The position numbers and the translations under genes were made by a program. 64,000 bases of DNA from Mangrovibacter plantisponsor. GTDB taxonomy: Bacteria > Pseudomonadota > Gammaproteobacteria > Enterobacterales > Enterobacteriaceae. The stretch lies in NCBI RefSeq assembly GCF_003182475.1, contig NZ_QGTS01000002.1, forward strand, positions 186,001 to 250,000. Direction: 5' to 3'. The notes under the pieces were generated by a model, which was given only the letters and a program-made list of their open reading frames with translations, had not been told where the DNA came from and searched no databases. Shown here piece by piece: positions 46,949 through 56,620 of this stretch (its first letter is position 1; each line of letters starts with the position of its first letter).

Positions 46949-48077
46949 TTTCAGCCTGGCCGATACCGTCTGGCACAACGGGAAAGCCTTGCGCAAAGGC
47001 TATACCACCGGTTCCTGCGCAACCGCCGCCGCCCGGGTTGCAGCGTTAATGGTGCTGCGCCAGCAGGTAATTAACCAGGTTTCTATTACCACGCCGTCTG
47101 GTATCACCCTGCATTTGAATGTGGAATTGCCGGTAATTGAAGGCCAGCAGGCCACCGCCGCCATTCGTAAAGACGGGGGCGATGATGTTGATGCCACCCA
47201 CGGTATGCTGATTTTTGCCCGGGTTAGCCTGAATGACTCGGGGGCAATCACGCTGAAAGGCGGCGCAGGCATCGGCGTGGTTACCCGCCCGGGAATTGGC
47301 CTGGCGCCGGGGGAACCTGCCATTAACCGCACACCCCGGCAAACCATAGAAGCCGCGGTGCGTGAAGTCATTGGGCCGCAACGTGGGGCCGAAGTTGAAA
47401 TCTTTGCACCGGAAGGGGAAGACCGGGCAAAGAAAACCATGAATGCCCGGCTCGGTATTCAGGGGGGCATTTCCATTATTGGCACGACGGGCATAGTCAC
47501 GCCGATGTCTGAAGAGAGCTGGAAACGGGCGCTGGTGATTGAGCTGGAGCAGAAACGCGCAGAAGGCCGGGAGAATGTCATTCTGGTGCCGGGCAACCAC
47601 GGCGAGCGCTTTGTGCGGGAAAGCCTGCACCTTGACCCGGGTATGGTGGTCACCATGAGCAATTTTGTTGGCTACATGGTTCAGGAAACCGTGCGGCTGG
47701 GGTTTAAACGCGTTTTGCTGGTTGGGCACCCGGGCAAGTTGATCAAAGTCGCCGCCGGTATTTTTCATACCCACAGCCATATTGCCGATGCCCGGATGGA
47801 GGTGCTGGTCGCCCACCTTGCGCTGATGGGCGCGCCACTGGCGTTGTTGCGTGCCGTCAGTGAATGCGACACCACAGAAGCCGCGCTGCCACTGATTGAC
47901 TGCGCGGGTTACACACGGATTTACCCTGAGCTGGCACAACGGGTTTGTGCCCGGGTCCAGGACATGTTGCGCTTCACCCAGTCTCCCCCGCAGTGCGACG
48001 CCATTCTTTTCTCGTTTGAACAACAACTGCTTGGCAGTAGCCGCCCTCTGGCGGTGATTCAGGAGGCATTCCAATGA
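46941..48077 (+). CDS. cbiD: CbiD, cobalt-precorrin-5B C1-methyltransferase
   Basis: Methylates C1 in the anaerobic pathway. 378 residues starting [11 protein letters not shown], with the family hallmark [16 protein letters not shown] near residue 20, [22 protein letters not shown] and [11 protein letters not shown] 46941 has GGAGG 6 bases upstream and lies inside the end of cbiC; the longer frame from 46845 is a shadow. Length equals the family norm. Presence of CbiD marks the early-cobalt (anaerobic) route. Confidence 0.95.
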   Translation: MTDFSLADTVWHNGKALRKGYTTGSCATAAARVAALMVLRQQVINQVSITTPSGITLHLNVELPVIEGQQATAAIRKDGGDDVDATHGMLIFARVSLNDSGAITLKGGAGIGVVTRPGIGLAPGEPAINRTPRQTIEAAVREVIGPQRGAEVEIFAPEGEDRAKKTMNARLGIQGGISIIGTTGIVTPMSEESWKRALVIELEQKRAEGRENVILVPGNHGERFVRESLHLDPGMVVTMSNFVGYMVQETVRLGFKRVLLVGHPGKLIKVAAGIFHTHSHIADARMEVLVAHLALMGAPLALLRAVSECDTTEAALPLIDCAGYTRIYPELAQRVCARVQDMLRFTQSPPQCDAILFSFEQQLLGSSRPLAVIQEAFQ

Positions 48078-48676
48078 TTACTGTTGTGGGCATTGGGCCT
48101 GGTAACCTTGCATTGCTGACACAACAGGCACGCCAGGCCATCGCCTGTGCAGACGTGCTGGTCGGCGGCAGGCGGCATCTCGAATTGTTTGAAGCATTTG
48201 AAGGCGAAACACACCTGCTCACGGCAGATATCGCCGCTTTGGTGGCGTGGCTGGAAGGCGTACAGCAGCAGGATGTCGTGCTGCTCGCGTCTGGCGACCC
48301 AATGTTGTTCGGGATTGGTAAGCGCCTGTGTTGCCATTTTGGGCGTGAAAATATTGATGTGATCCCCGGAGTAAGCGCCATGCAATACCTGTGTGCTAAA
48401 GCCGGGGTGGACATGAACGACATCTGGCTGACCAGCAGCCACGGGCGGGAAGTGGATTACGAAAACCTGCTGCGCCACAACAAAGTGGCCATGGTAACAG
48501 ACCGCAACAATGGCCCGGCGCAAATCGCCCGGCACCTGGTAGCCTGGGGCGCAGGGCACCGCACCATGATCATTGGTGAAAACCTCTCGCTGGAGAATGA
48601 GCGTATCCGGCGGTTGCCCGCATCTGTGGTAACCGGAGACTTTGATATGAACGTTGTGGTGATCCTCAATGAATGA
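48074..48676 (+). CDS. cbiE: CbiE, cobalt-precorrin-7 C5-methyltransferase
   Basis: SAM-dependent methyltransferase acting with CbiT on C5. 200 residues with the class III motif [16 protein letters not shown] at the N-terminus, [13 protein letters not shown] and [14 protein letters not shown]. In many bacteria it is fused to CbiT as CobL; here they are separate genes overlapping by 8 bases. Overlaps cbiD by 4. Confidence 0.95.
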   Translation: MITVVGIGPGNLALLTQQARQAIACADVLVGGRRHLELFEAFEGETHLLTADIAALVAWLEGVQQQDVVLLASGDPMLFGIGKRLCCHFGRENIDVIPGVSAMQYLCAKAGVDMNDIWLTSSHGREVDYENLLRHNKVAMVTDRNNGPAQIARHLVAWGAGHRTMIIGENLSLENERIRRLPASVVTGDFDMNVVVILNE

Positions 48677-49238
48677 TGCCCATTTTTTGCGCGGTGAGCG
48701 CGTGCCCATGACCAAAGAGCCGGTGCGGGCGCTGGTTCTCTCCCGCCTGCAACTGCACAGTGCGGAAACCTTTATTGATGTGGGCGCAGGCACTGGCAGT
48801 GTATCGCTGGAAGCCGCGATGACCTGGCCCGGGTTGCAGGTGATTGCTATTGAACGGGATGCAGCGGCGCTGGCGCTGTTGCACACCAACCGCAGTCATT
48901 TCGCCTGTGAAAATGTGCAGGTCATAGCGGCACAGGCACCGGTCAGTTGCGATTTACAGGTCGATGCCATTTTTATTGGCGGCAGTGGTGGCCAACTGGC
49001 GTCCTTACTGCACTGGTCACTGGAGCATTTGCTTCCCGGTGGCCGCCTGGTCATGACCTTTATTCTGCATGAAAACCTGATGCAGGCATTCACACTGCTT
49101 GGCAGCCTGCCTGTCAGTGCGCTGGAGTGCGTTCAGCTCCAGGCATCATCGATGGTGGCGCTGGGTGAAGGGCACTATTTCAAACCGAACAATCCAACTT
49201 TTGTGATTTCCTGCCTGAAGGAGGGCAACCATGTCTGA
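48669..49238 (+). CDS. cbiT: CbiT, cobalt-precorrin-6B C15-methyltransferase/decarboxylase
   Basis: Methylates C15 and removes the C12 acetate carboxyl. 189 residues with a class I SAM fold: [17 protein letters not shown] near residue 38, [15 protein letters not shown] after it, and [13 protein letters not shown]. It starts inside cbiE and ends inside cbiF, each overlap 8 bases, consistent with tight coupling. Confidence 0.95.
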   Translation: MNDAHFLRGERVPMTKEPVRALVLSRLQLHSAETFIDVGAGTGSVSLEAAMTWPGLQVIAIERDAAALALLHTNRSHFACENVQVIAAQAPVSCDLQVDAIFIGGSGGQLASLLHWSLEHLLPGGRLVMTFILHENLMQAFTLLGSLPVSALECVQLQASSMVALGEGHYFKPNNPTFVISCLKEGNHV

Positions 49239-49998
49239 ACTGGCATCTCCGGGCGTCTGGTTTGTTGGCGCAGGCCCTGGCGACAAAGAGCTGATTACGC
49301 TGAAAGGCTACCGGCTGTTACAGCAGGCCGACATCGTCATTTATGCGGGGTCGTTAATTAATACGGAACTGCTTGAGTGGTGCCCGCAGGCGCAATGCCA
49401 CGACAGCGCAAGCCTGGCGCTGGAAGCCATTATTGGCCTGATGGAAGACGGTGTGCGCAATGGCAAGTGTGTGGTTCGCCTGCAAACCGGGGATTTATCA
49501 CTCTATGGCTCGGTGCGCGAGCAAGGTGAAATGCTGTCTGCGCGGGGGATTAGCTGGCAAGTGGTGCCCGGGGTCAGTGCCTTTTTGGGGGCCGCTGCAG
49601 ATCTCGGTGTGGAATACACCGTACCGGAAGTTTCCCAGAGCCTGATAATCACTCGCCTGGAAGGGCGCACACCCGTGCCAGAGAAAGAGCAACTGGAGAG
49701 CTTTGCCGCCCACCAGACATCCATGGCGATTTTCTTGTCCGTGCAGCGAATTAACCGGGTGGCGGAGCGCCTGACAGAGGGCGGTTACCCACCAGAAACC
49801 CCAGTGGCCGTGGTGTACAAAGCCACCTGGCCGGAGCGCCTGGTAGTGCGCGGGACGCTGGCGGATATCAGCGAAAAGGTAAGGGCCGCCGGAATACGCA
49901 AAACCGCACTAATACTGGTGGGGGCGTTTCTGGGCGAGGAATACCACTACTCCAAACTTTATGATGCCGGGTTTAGCCATGAATACCGTCAGGCCTGA
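49231..49998 (+). CDS. cbiF: CbiF, cobalt-precorrin-4 C11-methyltransferase
   Basis: Methylates C11 of the corrin precursor. 255 residues with [16 protein letters not shown] at the N-terminus, [16 protein letters not shown] in the middle, [18 protein letters not shown], and the [14 protein letters not shown] segment, all typical of the CobM/CbiF class. Overlaps cbiG by 20 bases. Confidence 0.95.
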   Translation: MSELASPGVWFVGAGPGDKELITLKGYRLLQQADIVIYAGSLINTELLEWCPQAQCHDSASLALEAIIGLMEDGVRNGKCVVRLQTGDLSLYGSVREQGEMLSARGISWQVVPGVSAFLGAAADLGVEYTVPEVSQSLIITRLEGRTPVPEKEQLESFAAHQTSMAIFLSVQRINRVAERLTEGGYPPETPVAVVYKATWPERLVVRGTLADISEKVRAAGIRKTALILVGAFLGEEYHYSKLYDAGFSHEYRQA

Positions 49999-51034
49999 AT
50001 CGTTGGTGTTGTTCTGCCTGACGCCTGGTGGCGTGGCACTGGCAGAACGGCTGCGGGCTGTATTACCAGTAACTTGTTTTACCAGTGAACGGTTACTGAA
50101 AACGGGGTTTCGCCCGTTTATGACCAGCTTCGCTCAAACCGTAAAAGACGCGTTCCCGGTGCATTCCGCATTAATTTTTATCGGTGCGACGGGCATTGCG
50201 GTGCGCATGATAGCGCCACTTCTGCAAGACAAAATGTCTGACCCGGCGGTAGTGGTTATTGATGAGCGCGGCCAGCATGTGATTAGCCTGGTTTCCGGGC
50301 ATATGGGCGGGGCGAATGCTCTGGCCTGCTACCTTGCCGGTGTACTGGGGGCAGACCCGGTAATTACCACGGCAACCGATGTGAATGGCCTGGCGGCTCT
50401 GGACACCCTGGCAAGCCAACTGGACGCCGGTATGGAAAACCTGCGTGAAGGGGTAAAAACCATCAACCAAATGTTGGTGAGCGGGCAGCGGGTGGGGCTG
50501 TGGTGGGATGATGACTTTGCCAGCCAACAGCACCAGGTGGCCACTGACGGGTTTATCAATGTGGCTGAGCTTAGTGCGTTACCCCGGCTCGATGCACTGG
50601 TGTGCGTCACGCTGCGCAATACCCTGCCAGAAGTTAACTGCCCGGTCTTTAAACTGGTTCCCCGCCGCATTGTCGCGGGTATTGGTTGCCGCCGGAATAC
50701 GCCTTTCACTGTGTTGCACAAACTGGTGGCTGAACAGTTGCAGGCCCGCCGCCTGGATTCACTCGCATTACGCGCCATTGGCAGTATCGATTTGAAGCAG
50801 GACGAACCTGGCCTGCAGGCACTTGCGCAATGTTACCAGGTGCCATTTGAAATTTTTTCCGCTAACCAACTACAACCTGGCGAAGCGCATTTCCCTGTTT
50901 CGGCGTTTGTGCGCGAGGTTGCCGGGGTCGGCAGTGTTTCCGGCCCGGTCGCCTGGCTGATGAGTGGTGGTCATTTACTGGGGGAAACCTTGCGTGAACA
51001 AGGCGTTACCCTGACTTTAGGAGTTGTGCACTGA
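49979..51034 (+). CDS. cbiG: CbiG, cobalt-precorrin-5A hydrolase
   Basis: Opens the delta-lactone and releases acetaldehyde during ring contraction. 351 residues: [16 protein letters not shown] at the N-terminus, [16 protein letters not shown], and the C-terminal CbiG domain with [12 protein letters not shown] and [17 protein letters not shown] 49979 (MNTVRPES) matches the family start; the frame opens 6 codons earlier at 49961. The ribosome-binding site is weak, so translation probably depends on coupling to cbiF. Confidence 0.93.
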   Translation: MNTVRPESLVLFCLTPGGVALAERLRAVLPVTCFTSERLLKTGFRPFMTSFAQTVKDAFPVHSALIFIGATGIAVRMIAPLLQDKMSDPAVVVIDERGQHVISLVSGHMGGANALACYLAGVLGADPVITTATDVNGLAALDTLASQLDAGMENLREGVKTINQMLVSGQRVGLWWDDDFASQQHQVATDGFINVAELSALPRLDALVCVTLRNTLPEVNCPVFKLVPRRIVAGIGCRRNTPFTVLHKLVAEQLQARRLDSLALRAIGSIDLKQDEPGLQALAQCYQVPFEIFSANQLQPGEAHFPVSAFVREVAGVGSVSGPVAWLMSGGHLLGETLREQGVTLTLGVVH

Positions 51035-51759
51035 TGTTAACCGTAATCGGAATAGGGCCGGGCTCCCAGGCCATGATGACCGTCGAAGCCACTGAAGCGC
51101 TGGCGGCGGCAGATATTATCGTGGGCTACAAAACCTACACCCACCTGGTGAAAGCGTTTACTGGCGATAAACAGGTGATTAAAACCGGTATGTGCAAAGA
51201 AATCGAGCGCTGCCAAACGGCGATTGACCTTGCCAAAGAAGGCCACAACGTGGCTCTGGTCAGTAGCGGTGATGCCGGTATTTACGGAATGGCTGGCCTG
51301 ATTTTAGAACTGGTGAGCCAGCAACAGGCTGGTATTGAAGTGCGGGTCGTGCCCGGAATGACTGCCAGCATTGCTGCTGCTGCGTTGCTCGGCGCCCCCC
51401 TGATGCACGACTTTTGCCATATCAGCCTGAGCGATTTACTCACACCCTGGCCAGTAATTGAAAAACGCATTATTGCCGCCGGGGAAGCAGACTTTGTGAT
51501 TTGTTTTTATAACCCGCGCAGCCGCGGGCGTGAGGGCCACCTGGCGCGCGCCTTTGATTTGCTGATGACGGTGAAAAACCCGGCTACTCCGGTTGGTGTG
51601 GTGAAGGCCGCCGGGCGCAAGAAAGAAGAAAAATGGCTGACAACGCTTGCGGATATGGATTATGACCCGGTCGATATGACCAGCCTGGTGGTGGTGGGAA
51701 ATGCCACTACCTATGTAAAAGACGGGCTAATGATAACACCGCGTGGTTACCGGCTATGA
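51034..51759 (+). CDS. cbiH: CbiH, cobalt-precorrin-3 C17-methyltransferase (ring contraction)
   Basis: Methylates C17 and drives ring contraction. 241 residues with IGIGPGSQAMMTVEATEAL, the GYKTYTHLV motif, LVSSGDAGIYGMAGL, VPGMTASIAAAALLGAP and FYNPRSRGR, the CobJ/CbiH set. TGATG overlap with cbiG (1 base), 4-base overlap with cbiJ. Confidence 0.95.
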   Translation: MLTVIGIGPGSQAMMTVEATEALAAADIIVGYKTYTHLVKAFTGDKQVIKTGMCKEIERCQTAIDLAKEGHNVALVSSGDAGIYGMAGLILELVSQQQAGIEVRVVPGMTASIAAAALLGAPLMHDFCHISLSDLLTPWPVIEKRIIAAGEADFVICFYNPRSRGREGHLARAFDLLMTVKNPATPVGVVKAAGRKKEEKWLTTLADMDYDPVDMTSLVVVGNATTYVKDGLMITPRGYRL

Positions 51760-52580
51760 ACCATGTCCTGGTTCTGGGCGGCACCAGCGATGCCACGCTG
51801 ATTTGCCAGCAACTGGAAATGGCGGCGGTGCCTTACACCCTGTCTGTCGCGACAGAAGCCGGAGCCCGGCTGGCTCAGGTGCGCAAAGGTTCCGTGTTGT
51901 GCGGGCGGCTGGATGCCGGGCAACTGGCTGAATTACTTGCAAGCCTCAGGGTTAACTGGCTGGTTGATGCCACCCACCCCTATGCCCAGGAAATTAGCCG
52001 TAATGCCTGGCAGGCCTGCCAGCAAACCGGTATCGCCTACAGCCGTTATCGCCGCCCCAGCCAGTTGGATTGCGTTTCCCACCCGTTATTACACAAGGTG
52101 GCAAATATTGAAGAAGCCTGTGGCATCGCCGGGGCACTGGGCCCGCGCGTGTTGTTAACCACAGGCAGTAAAGACCTGGCCCGCTGGCAGGCAGGGCTGC
52201 CGGGCAAAACCTGGCTGGTGCGTGTTCTGCCCGTGGCGTCTGTCATTGCCCAGTGTGAGCAACTGGGCCTTGGCCCGGAGAATATTTTTGCCATGAAAGG
52301 GCCGTTTAACGCGGCATTTAACCAGGCGCTGTATCAGTTTTGCTCCCCGGATGTGGTGATTACCAAAGAATCCGGCATTCAGGGCGGCTACCTCGACAAA
52401 ATTGTACCAGCTCTTCAGGCCGCCATTCCCTGCATTGTGGTGACCCGGCCCCAGGAAAGCGTGCCGGAAACCCAGGTGCTGGGCGGGCCGGAGGCCTTTA
52501 CCCGCAAGTTACAGGACTGGCTGGCATCACCGTTTAACCCGCAACACAGTGCGCTAAGTAACAGGAGAACAACAGTATGA
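51756..52580 (+). CDS. cbiJ: CbiJ, cobalt-precorrin-6A reductase
   Basis: NADH-dependent reduction of the macrocycle. 274 residues; VLVLGGTSDATLICQQL begins a Rossmann-like fold, DATHPYAQEISRNAW carries the conserved HPYA motif, LLTTGSKDL and VITKESGIQGGYLDK follow. Slightly longer than Salmonella CbiJ at the C-terminus. ATGA overlap with cbiH and with cbiK. Confidence 0.94.
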   Translation: MNHVLVLGGTSDATLICQQLEMAAVPYTLSVATEAGARLAQVRKGSVLCGRLDAGQLAELLASLRVNWLVDATHPYAQEISRNAWQACQQTGIAYSRYRRPSQLDCVSHPLLHKVANIEEACGIAGALGPRVLLTTGSKDLARWQAGLPGKTWLVRVLPVASVIAQCEQLGLGPENIFAMKGPFNAAFNQALYQFCSPDVVITKESGIQGGYLDKIVPALQAAIPCIVVTRPQESVPETQVLGGPEAFTRKLQDWLASPFNPQHSALSNRRTTV

Positions 52581-53374
52581 AAAAAGCATTATTGGTGGTG
52601 AGTTTTGGCACCAGCTACCACGATACGCTGGAGAAAAATATTGTTGCCTGTGAACAGGCGCTGGCGGCCAGTTGCCCGGACCGTACGCTGTTGCGTGCTT
52701 TTACCTCCGGCATGATTATCCGCAAACTGGCAAGGCGCGACGGGCTGGTGATACCGTCACCCGCGCAGGCCTTGCAACAACTGGCGGAGCAAGGCTACCA
52801 GGATGTCGCCATTCAGTCGCTGCACATCATTAATGGCGACGAATACGAAAAAGTGGTGCGGGATGCCGCACTGTGGCAAGGGCATTTCGCCCGCCTGTCG
52901 CTTGGTACGCCACTGCTCAGCACTTTTGAAGATTACCAGCAACTGATGCTGGCACTGCGCAGCCAGATGCCGCCATTAGCTGACGACGAACAAGTGGTGT
53001 TTATGGGGCATGGCGCCAGTCATCATGCGTTTGCGGCTTATGCCTGCCTGGATCATATGATGCAGGCCTGCCATTTCCCTGCCCGGGTTGGCGCGGTGGA
53101 AAGTTACCCTGAAGTAGGGCAACTGGTTCACAGCATGCAACAGCAAGGGGTACGCCGGGTAGTTCTGATGCCGCTGATGCTGGTGGCCGGTGACCATGCC
53201 ATTAACGATATGGCGTCTGATGCACCCGATTCATGGAAAAGTTGTTTTGCCGCGGCAGGCATTCCAGCACAAGTGTGCCTGCAAGGGCTGGGGGAAAACC
53301 CGGCGATTCGCAGCCGGTTTGTTGCCCATTTGCAGCAGGCTCTGGCGGCGGGTACTCAGGAGGTGGCAGCATGA
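52577..53374 (+). CDS. cbiK: CbiK, anaerobic sirohydrochlorin cobaltochelatase
   Basis: Inserts Co2+ into sirohydrochlorin, the committing step of the anaerobic pathway. 265 residues beginning KKALLVVSFGTSYHDT. The metal-binding histidines are in FMGHGASHHAFAAY near residue 145 and LVAGDHAINDMA near 207. No signal peptide, so cytosolic. Its substrate derives from precorrin-2 made by the pdu-operon cobA product or by CysG. Overlaps cbiL by 4 bases. Confidence 0.95.
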   Translation: MKKALLVVSFGTSYHDTLEKNIVACEQALAASCPDRTLLRAFTSGMIIRKLARRDGLVIPSPAQALQQLAEQGYQDVAIQSLHIINGDEYEKVVRDAALWQGHFARLSLGTPLLSTFEDYQQLMLALRSQMPPLADDEQVVFMGHGASHHAFAAYACLDHMMQACHFPARVGAVESYPEVGQLVHSMQQQGVRRVVLMPLMLVAGDHAINDMASDAPDSWKSCFAAAGIPAQVCLQGLGENPAIRSRFVAHLQQALAAGTQEVAA

Positions 53375-54102
53375 GTGGGCGGTTATATGCCATCAGCACC
53401 GGTCCTGGCGCCAGCGACCTGATTACCGTGCGGGCAGCACGCATTCTTGGCAAGCTGGACTGCCTGTATGCCCCGGCCGGGCGTAAAGGCGCAGACAGCC
53501 TGGCGCTGAGCATTGTGCGCCCCTGGCTGAGTGAAACCACCGAAGTGCACACCTGCCATTTCCCGATGAGTGCAGATAACGATGCCAAAGCTGCGGTATG
53601 GGATGAAGTGGCTGGCACGCTGGCGCGCGAAGCGCAGGCGGGCAAACAGGTAGGGTTTATTACCCTGGGCGATGCCATGTTGTTCAGCACCTGGGTGTGG
53701 TTACTGGCACGCCTTGGCCGCCCGGACTGGCTGGAAATTGTCCCTGGCGTGACATCGGTGTTAGCCATTGCCTCTGCCGCCGCGCTGCCACTGGCAATGG
53801 ACCAGCAGTCACTGGCCATTGTTGCCTGTAACGCCAGTGAACAACACCTGCGCGACACCCTGGAGCGCCACGATTGCGTGGTAATGATGAAAGTTTACGG
53901 GCGCTTCCCGGCAATTAAAGCGCTGTTGCAGTCCTGCGGCGTGATTGACCATGCAGTGATGATGGCCGAAGCCACCTTGCCGGGTGAGCGTTGCTGGCGT
54001 GACTTGTCTGCAGTGCCGGACGATGAACCGCTTCCCTACTTTTCGACCATTCTGGTCAATAAGCAGTGGGATATCAGGAGTGAATCATGGAACAACAGTT
54101 AA
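53371..54102 (+). CDS. cbiL: CbiL, cobalt-precorrin-2 C20-methyltransferase
   Basis: Methylates C20. 243 residues from ATG 53371, which overlaps the cbiK stop (ATGA) and has AGGAGG about 7 bases upstream; the longer frame from 53233 is a shadow inside cbiK. Motifs: LYAISTGPGASDLITVRA, FITLGDAMLFSTW, IVPGVTSVLAIASAAALPL. Overlaps cbiM by 16 bases. Confidence 0.95.
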   Translation: MSGRLYAISTGPGASDLITVRAARILGKLDCLYAPAGRKGADSLALSIVRPWLSETTEVHTCHFPMSADNDAKAAVWDEVAGTLAREAQAGKQVGFITLGDAMLFSTWVWLLARLGRPDWLEIVPGVTSVLAIASAAALPLAMDQQSLAIVACNASEQHLRDTLERHDCVVMMKVYGRFPAIKALLQSCGVIDHAVMMAEATLPGERCWRDLSAVPDDEPLPYFSTILVNKQWDIRSESWNNS

Positions 54103-54824
54103 AACGGCTGTCTTTTAGTGGCCTGGCGCTGGGCATTCTGATGCTGCTGGCCCCGGAGCAGGCCTTTGCCATGCACATTATGGAAGGCTTTTTACCGCCA
54201 CTGTGGGCGCTGGCCTGGTGGGTGTTGTTTTTACCCTGCCTGTGGTACGGGCTGGTGCGGTTGCGCCAGATTGTCAGCCAGGACAGCCACCAGAAAGTGC
54301 TGCTGGCGCTGTGCGGCGCGTTTATTTTTGTGCTTTCGGCACTCAAAATCCCTTCGGTAACCGGCAGTTGCTCACACCCAACCGGTGTCGGGCTGGCGGT
54401 AATTCTGTTTGGGCCGGGCGTTGTGTCCTTGCTGGGGGCCATTGTGCTGCTCTTCCAGGCACTGTTACTGGCTCACGGCGGGCTGACAACGCTTGGGGCA
54501 AACGGGATCTCCATGGCGGTGGTCGGGCCGTTCGCGGGCTGGCTGGTATGGCGGCTTGCCTGTAAAACCGGGCTGCGTAACGACGTCGGGGTGTTCCTGT
54601 GTGCCGTGGTGGCAGACTTAGTGACCTATTTTGTTACTTCAGTGCAGCTTGGGGTGGCCTTCCCGGACCCGGTGAATGGCGCGGCCGGTTCCACACTGAA
54701 ATTTATGGGCATTTTCTGCCTGACTCAAATTCCTATTGCCATTGCCGAAGGGTTCCTGACGGTACTGATTTATGACCAGCTCACCAAACGCCACCTCATT
54801 ACTTCAGGGGGGGCACTGCAATGA
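54087..54824 (+). CDS. cbiM: CbiM, substrate-specific component of the cobalt ECF transporter
   Basis: Cobalt-binding membrane subunit (S component) of the CbiMNQO importer. 245 residues with a cleavable leader ending APEQAFA and the mature start MHIMEGFLP, whose N-terminal His is a known metal ligand in the family. About six membrane helices; SCSHPTGVGLAVILFGPG and AHGGLTTLGANGISMAVVGP are the conserved loops. Overlaps cbiL and cbiN. Confidence 0.95.
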   Translation: MEQQLKRLSFSGLALGILMLLAPEQAFAMHIMEGFLPPLWALAWWVLFLPCLWYGLVRLRQIVSQDSHQKVLLALCGAFIFVLSALKIPSVTGSCSHPTGVGLAVILFGPGVVSLLGAIVLLFQALLLAHGGLTTLGANGISMAVVGPFAGWLVWRLACKTGLRNDVGVFLCAVVADLVTYFVTSVQLGVAFPDPVNGAAGSTLKFMGIFCLTQIPIAIAEGFLTVLIYDQLTKRHLITSGGALQ

Positions 54825-55102
54825 AAAAAACAGTGACCTTGATTGTGCTGGTGGTGGCGCTCATGGTGATGCCGTTCTTTATTAACCATGGCGGTGAATA
54901 TGGCGGTTCGGATAACCAGGCGGAAGAACAAATAAAAGTGATAGACCCTGCGTATCACCCCTGGTTTCAGCCATTGTATGAACCCGCCAGCGGTGAAATA
55001 GAAAGCCTGTTATTTACTTTGCAGGGTGCGCTGGGCACAGCAGTCATTTTTTACATCCTCGGTTACTGGAAAGGGAAGGCGAGCCGTGCTGAGCGGGATT
55101 GA
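54821..55102 (+). CDS. cbiN: CbiN, auxiliary component of the cobalt transporter
   Basis: A 93-residue two-helix membrane protein required with CbiM for cobalt loading. N-terminal helix near 5-25, an extracytoplasmic loop with GGSDNQAEEQIKVIDPAYHPWFQPL and EIESLLFTLQGALGT (read in parts), and a second helix near 67-85. ATGA overlap with cbiM; its end overlaps cbiQ by 17 bases. Confidence 0.95.
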   Translation: MKKTVTLIVLVVALMVMPFFINHGGEYGGSDNQAEEQIKVIDPAYHPWFQPLYEPASGEIESLLFTLQGALGTAVIFYILGYWKGKASRAERD

Positions 55103-55766
55103 CCGGTTAAGTTACCAGAGCCGTTGGCGCGACAAAGACCCGGTTGCCAAGTTTCTGGGCTGGCTGGTGTTTATTGTGCTGGCAATGGCCCTGCCACCTG
55201 CCGGCCAGTTAATTGAACTGGTGGTGCTGGCGGCACTGACCTGCTGGTTATTAAAGGTTTCACTCTGGCGCTGGCTGCGCTGGATGAGTCTGCCGCTGTC
55301 ATTTTTATTGGTGGCGTCGCTGGCGCTGGCATTAACGGTTACCCGTGAGCCAGCCGGGGTTCTGTGGGGTATTCACCTTGGGAGCGTGTCTTTTGGGGTT
55401 AGCCAGCCCGGGCTGGCGCTCGCCTGGCAAAGTGGTTGCCGTAGCCTGGCGGCGCTGGCAGCGACATTCTGGTTTATCCTGAACCTGCCATTCCCTCAGC
55501 TGATTCAGTTACTTAAGCGTTGCCGGGTGCCTGCGCTGTTAACGGAACAGGTGCTGCTTACCTGGCGCTTTATTTTTATTCTGCTGGACGAAGCAGCGGC
55601 AATTTACCGTGCGCAGACATTACGGTTTGGGTATCGTAACGTCCCTTGCGGCTACCGCTCTTTGGCGATGCTGATTTCGTTATTATTCAGCAGGGTAATG
55701 TGGCGTTACCAGCAAATGACAACCGCACTGGATATGAAGTTATACCAGGGTGATTTTCACCTCTAA
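55086..55766 (+). CDS. cbiQ: CbiQ, transmembrane (T) component of the cobalt transporter
   Basis: Couples CbiO to CbiM. 226 residues with about five helices and the cytoplasmic coupling motifs AAAIYRAQTLRFGYR and SRVMWRYQQMTTALD. The frame is open from 55026, but the family starts at LSGIDRLSYQSRW. Here that is a GTG codon at 55086, with GGAAGGCGAG about 8 bases upstream, making a GTG start inside cbiN most likely. Eight bases separate it from cbiO. Confidence 0.93.
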   Translation: MLSGIDRLSYQSRWRDKDPVAKFLGWLVFIVLAMALPPAGQLIELVVLAALTCWLLKVSLWRWLRWMSLPLSFLLVASLALALTVTREPAGVLWGIHLGSVSFGVSQPGLALAWQSGCRSLAALAATFWFILNLPFPQLIQLLKRCRVPALLTEQVLLTWRFIFILLDEAAAIYRAQTLRFGYRNVPCGYRSLAMLISLLFSRVMWRYQQMTTALDMKLYQGDFHL

Positions 55767-55774
55767 GGGGCCCT

Positions 55775-56620
55775 ATGCTAAGTACCCAAAACCTACATTT
55801 TCGCTACCAGGATGAACCGGTTCTTAAAGGGATTGATTTTGACGCCGACCGTTTTTCGGTATCAGGCCTGGTGGGCGCTAACGGCAGTGGGAAATCCACA
55901 CTATTTATGAACCTGTGTGGTGTCCTGCGCCCGCAACAGGGGGCCGTTTACTGGCAGGGAGAACCACTGGGTTACAGCAAACGTGCACTAATGGCGTTGC
56001 GCCAGCAGGTCGCAACCGTGTTCCAGGACCCGGACCAGCAAATTTTTTATACCGATATCGACAGCGATCTGGCGTTCAGCCTGCGCAACCTGGGTATGGA
56101 TGAAGCGGTTATTGGTGCGCGAATAGACGATGCCCTTGACCGGGTGGATGCGCAAAGTTTCCGCCACCAGCCTATTCAGGCTTTGAGCCACGGGCAGAAA
56201 AAACGCGTCGCCATTGCAGGTGCATTAGTGATGGATGCAGATTACCTGCTGCTGGATGAACCTACCGCCGGGCTGGATCCCGCCGGGCGCGAGCACATGA
56301 AAGCCATTATTCGGCGTATTGCCGCCGAAGGGAAACATGTGGTCATTTCCAGCCACGATATCGACCTGGTGTATGAAATTTGCGATGGCATTTATGTTAT
56401 GGCTGCAGGCGAAGTGATTGCCAGTGGTACACCCGACGTGGTGTTCTGCCAGGGCGAAAAACTGGCGCAGGCAGGGCTGGCACAGCCCTGGCTGGTGAAA
56501 TTGCACCAGCAACTGGGTTTTCCGCTGTACCGTAACGAGGACGATTTATTTGCCGTTCACCCGGGGGCGGGCAGTGCGTTTACCCGGCACCGGTCTGTGG
56601 CGGTTAAGGGGGTGGCATGA
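55775..56620 (+). CDS. cbiO: CbiO, ATPase of the cobalt ECF transporter
   Basis: ABC ATPase powering cobalt uptake. 281 residues: Walker [15 protein letters not shown] near residue 33, Q-loop [14 protein letters not shown], signature [15 protein letters not shown], Walker [14 protein letters not shown] and switch ISSHDID. ATG 55775 with AAGGGG upstream; 4-base overlap with cbiP. Confidence 0.95.
   Translation: MLSTQNLHFRYQDEPVLKGIDFDADRFSVSGLVGANGSGKSTLFMNLCGVLRPQQGAVYWQGEPLGYSKRALMALRQQVATVFQDPDQQIFYTDIDSDLAFSLRNLGMDEAVIGARIDDALDRVDAQSFRHQPIQALSHGQKKRVAIAGALVMDADYLLLDEPTAGLDPAGREHMKAIIRRIAAEGKHVVISSHDIDLVYEICDGIYVMAAGEVIASGTPDVVFCQGEKLAQAGLAQPWLVKLHQQLGFPLYRNEDDLFAVHPGAGSAFTRHRSVAVKGVA

Noticed and set aside
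47046-48074. 342-codon minus-strand frame opposite cbiD
   Set aside because: Long but antisense to a complete, motif-rich gene in a tight operon; no independent start signal or domain.
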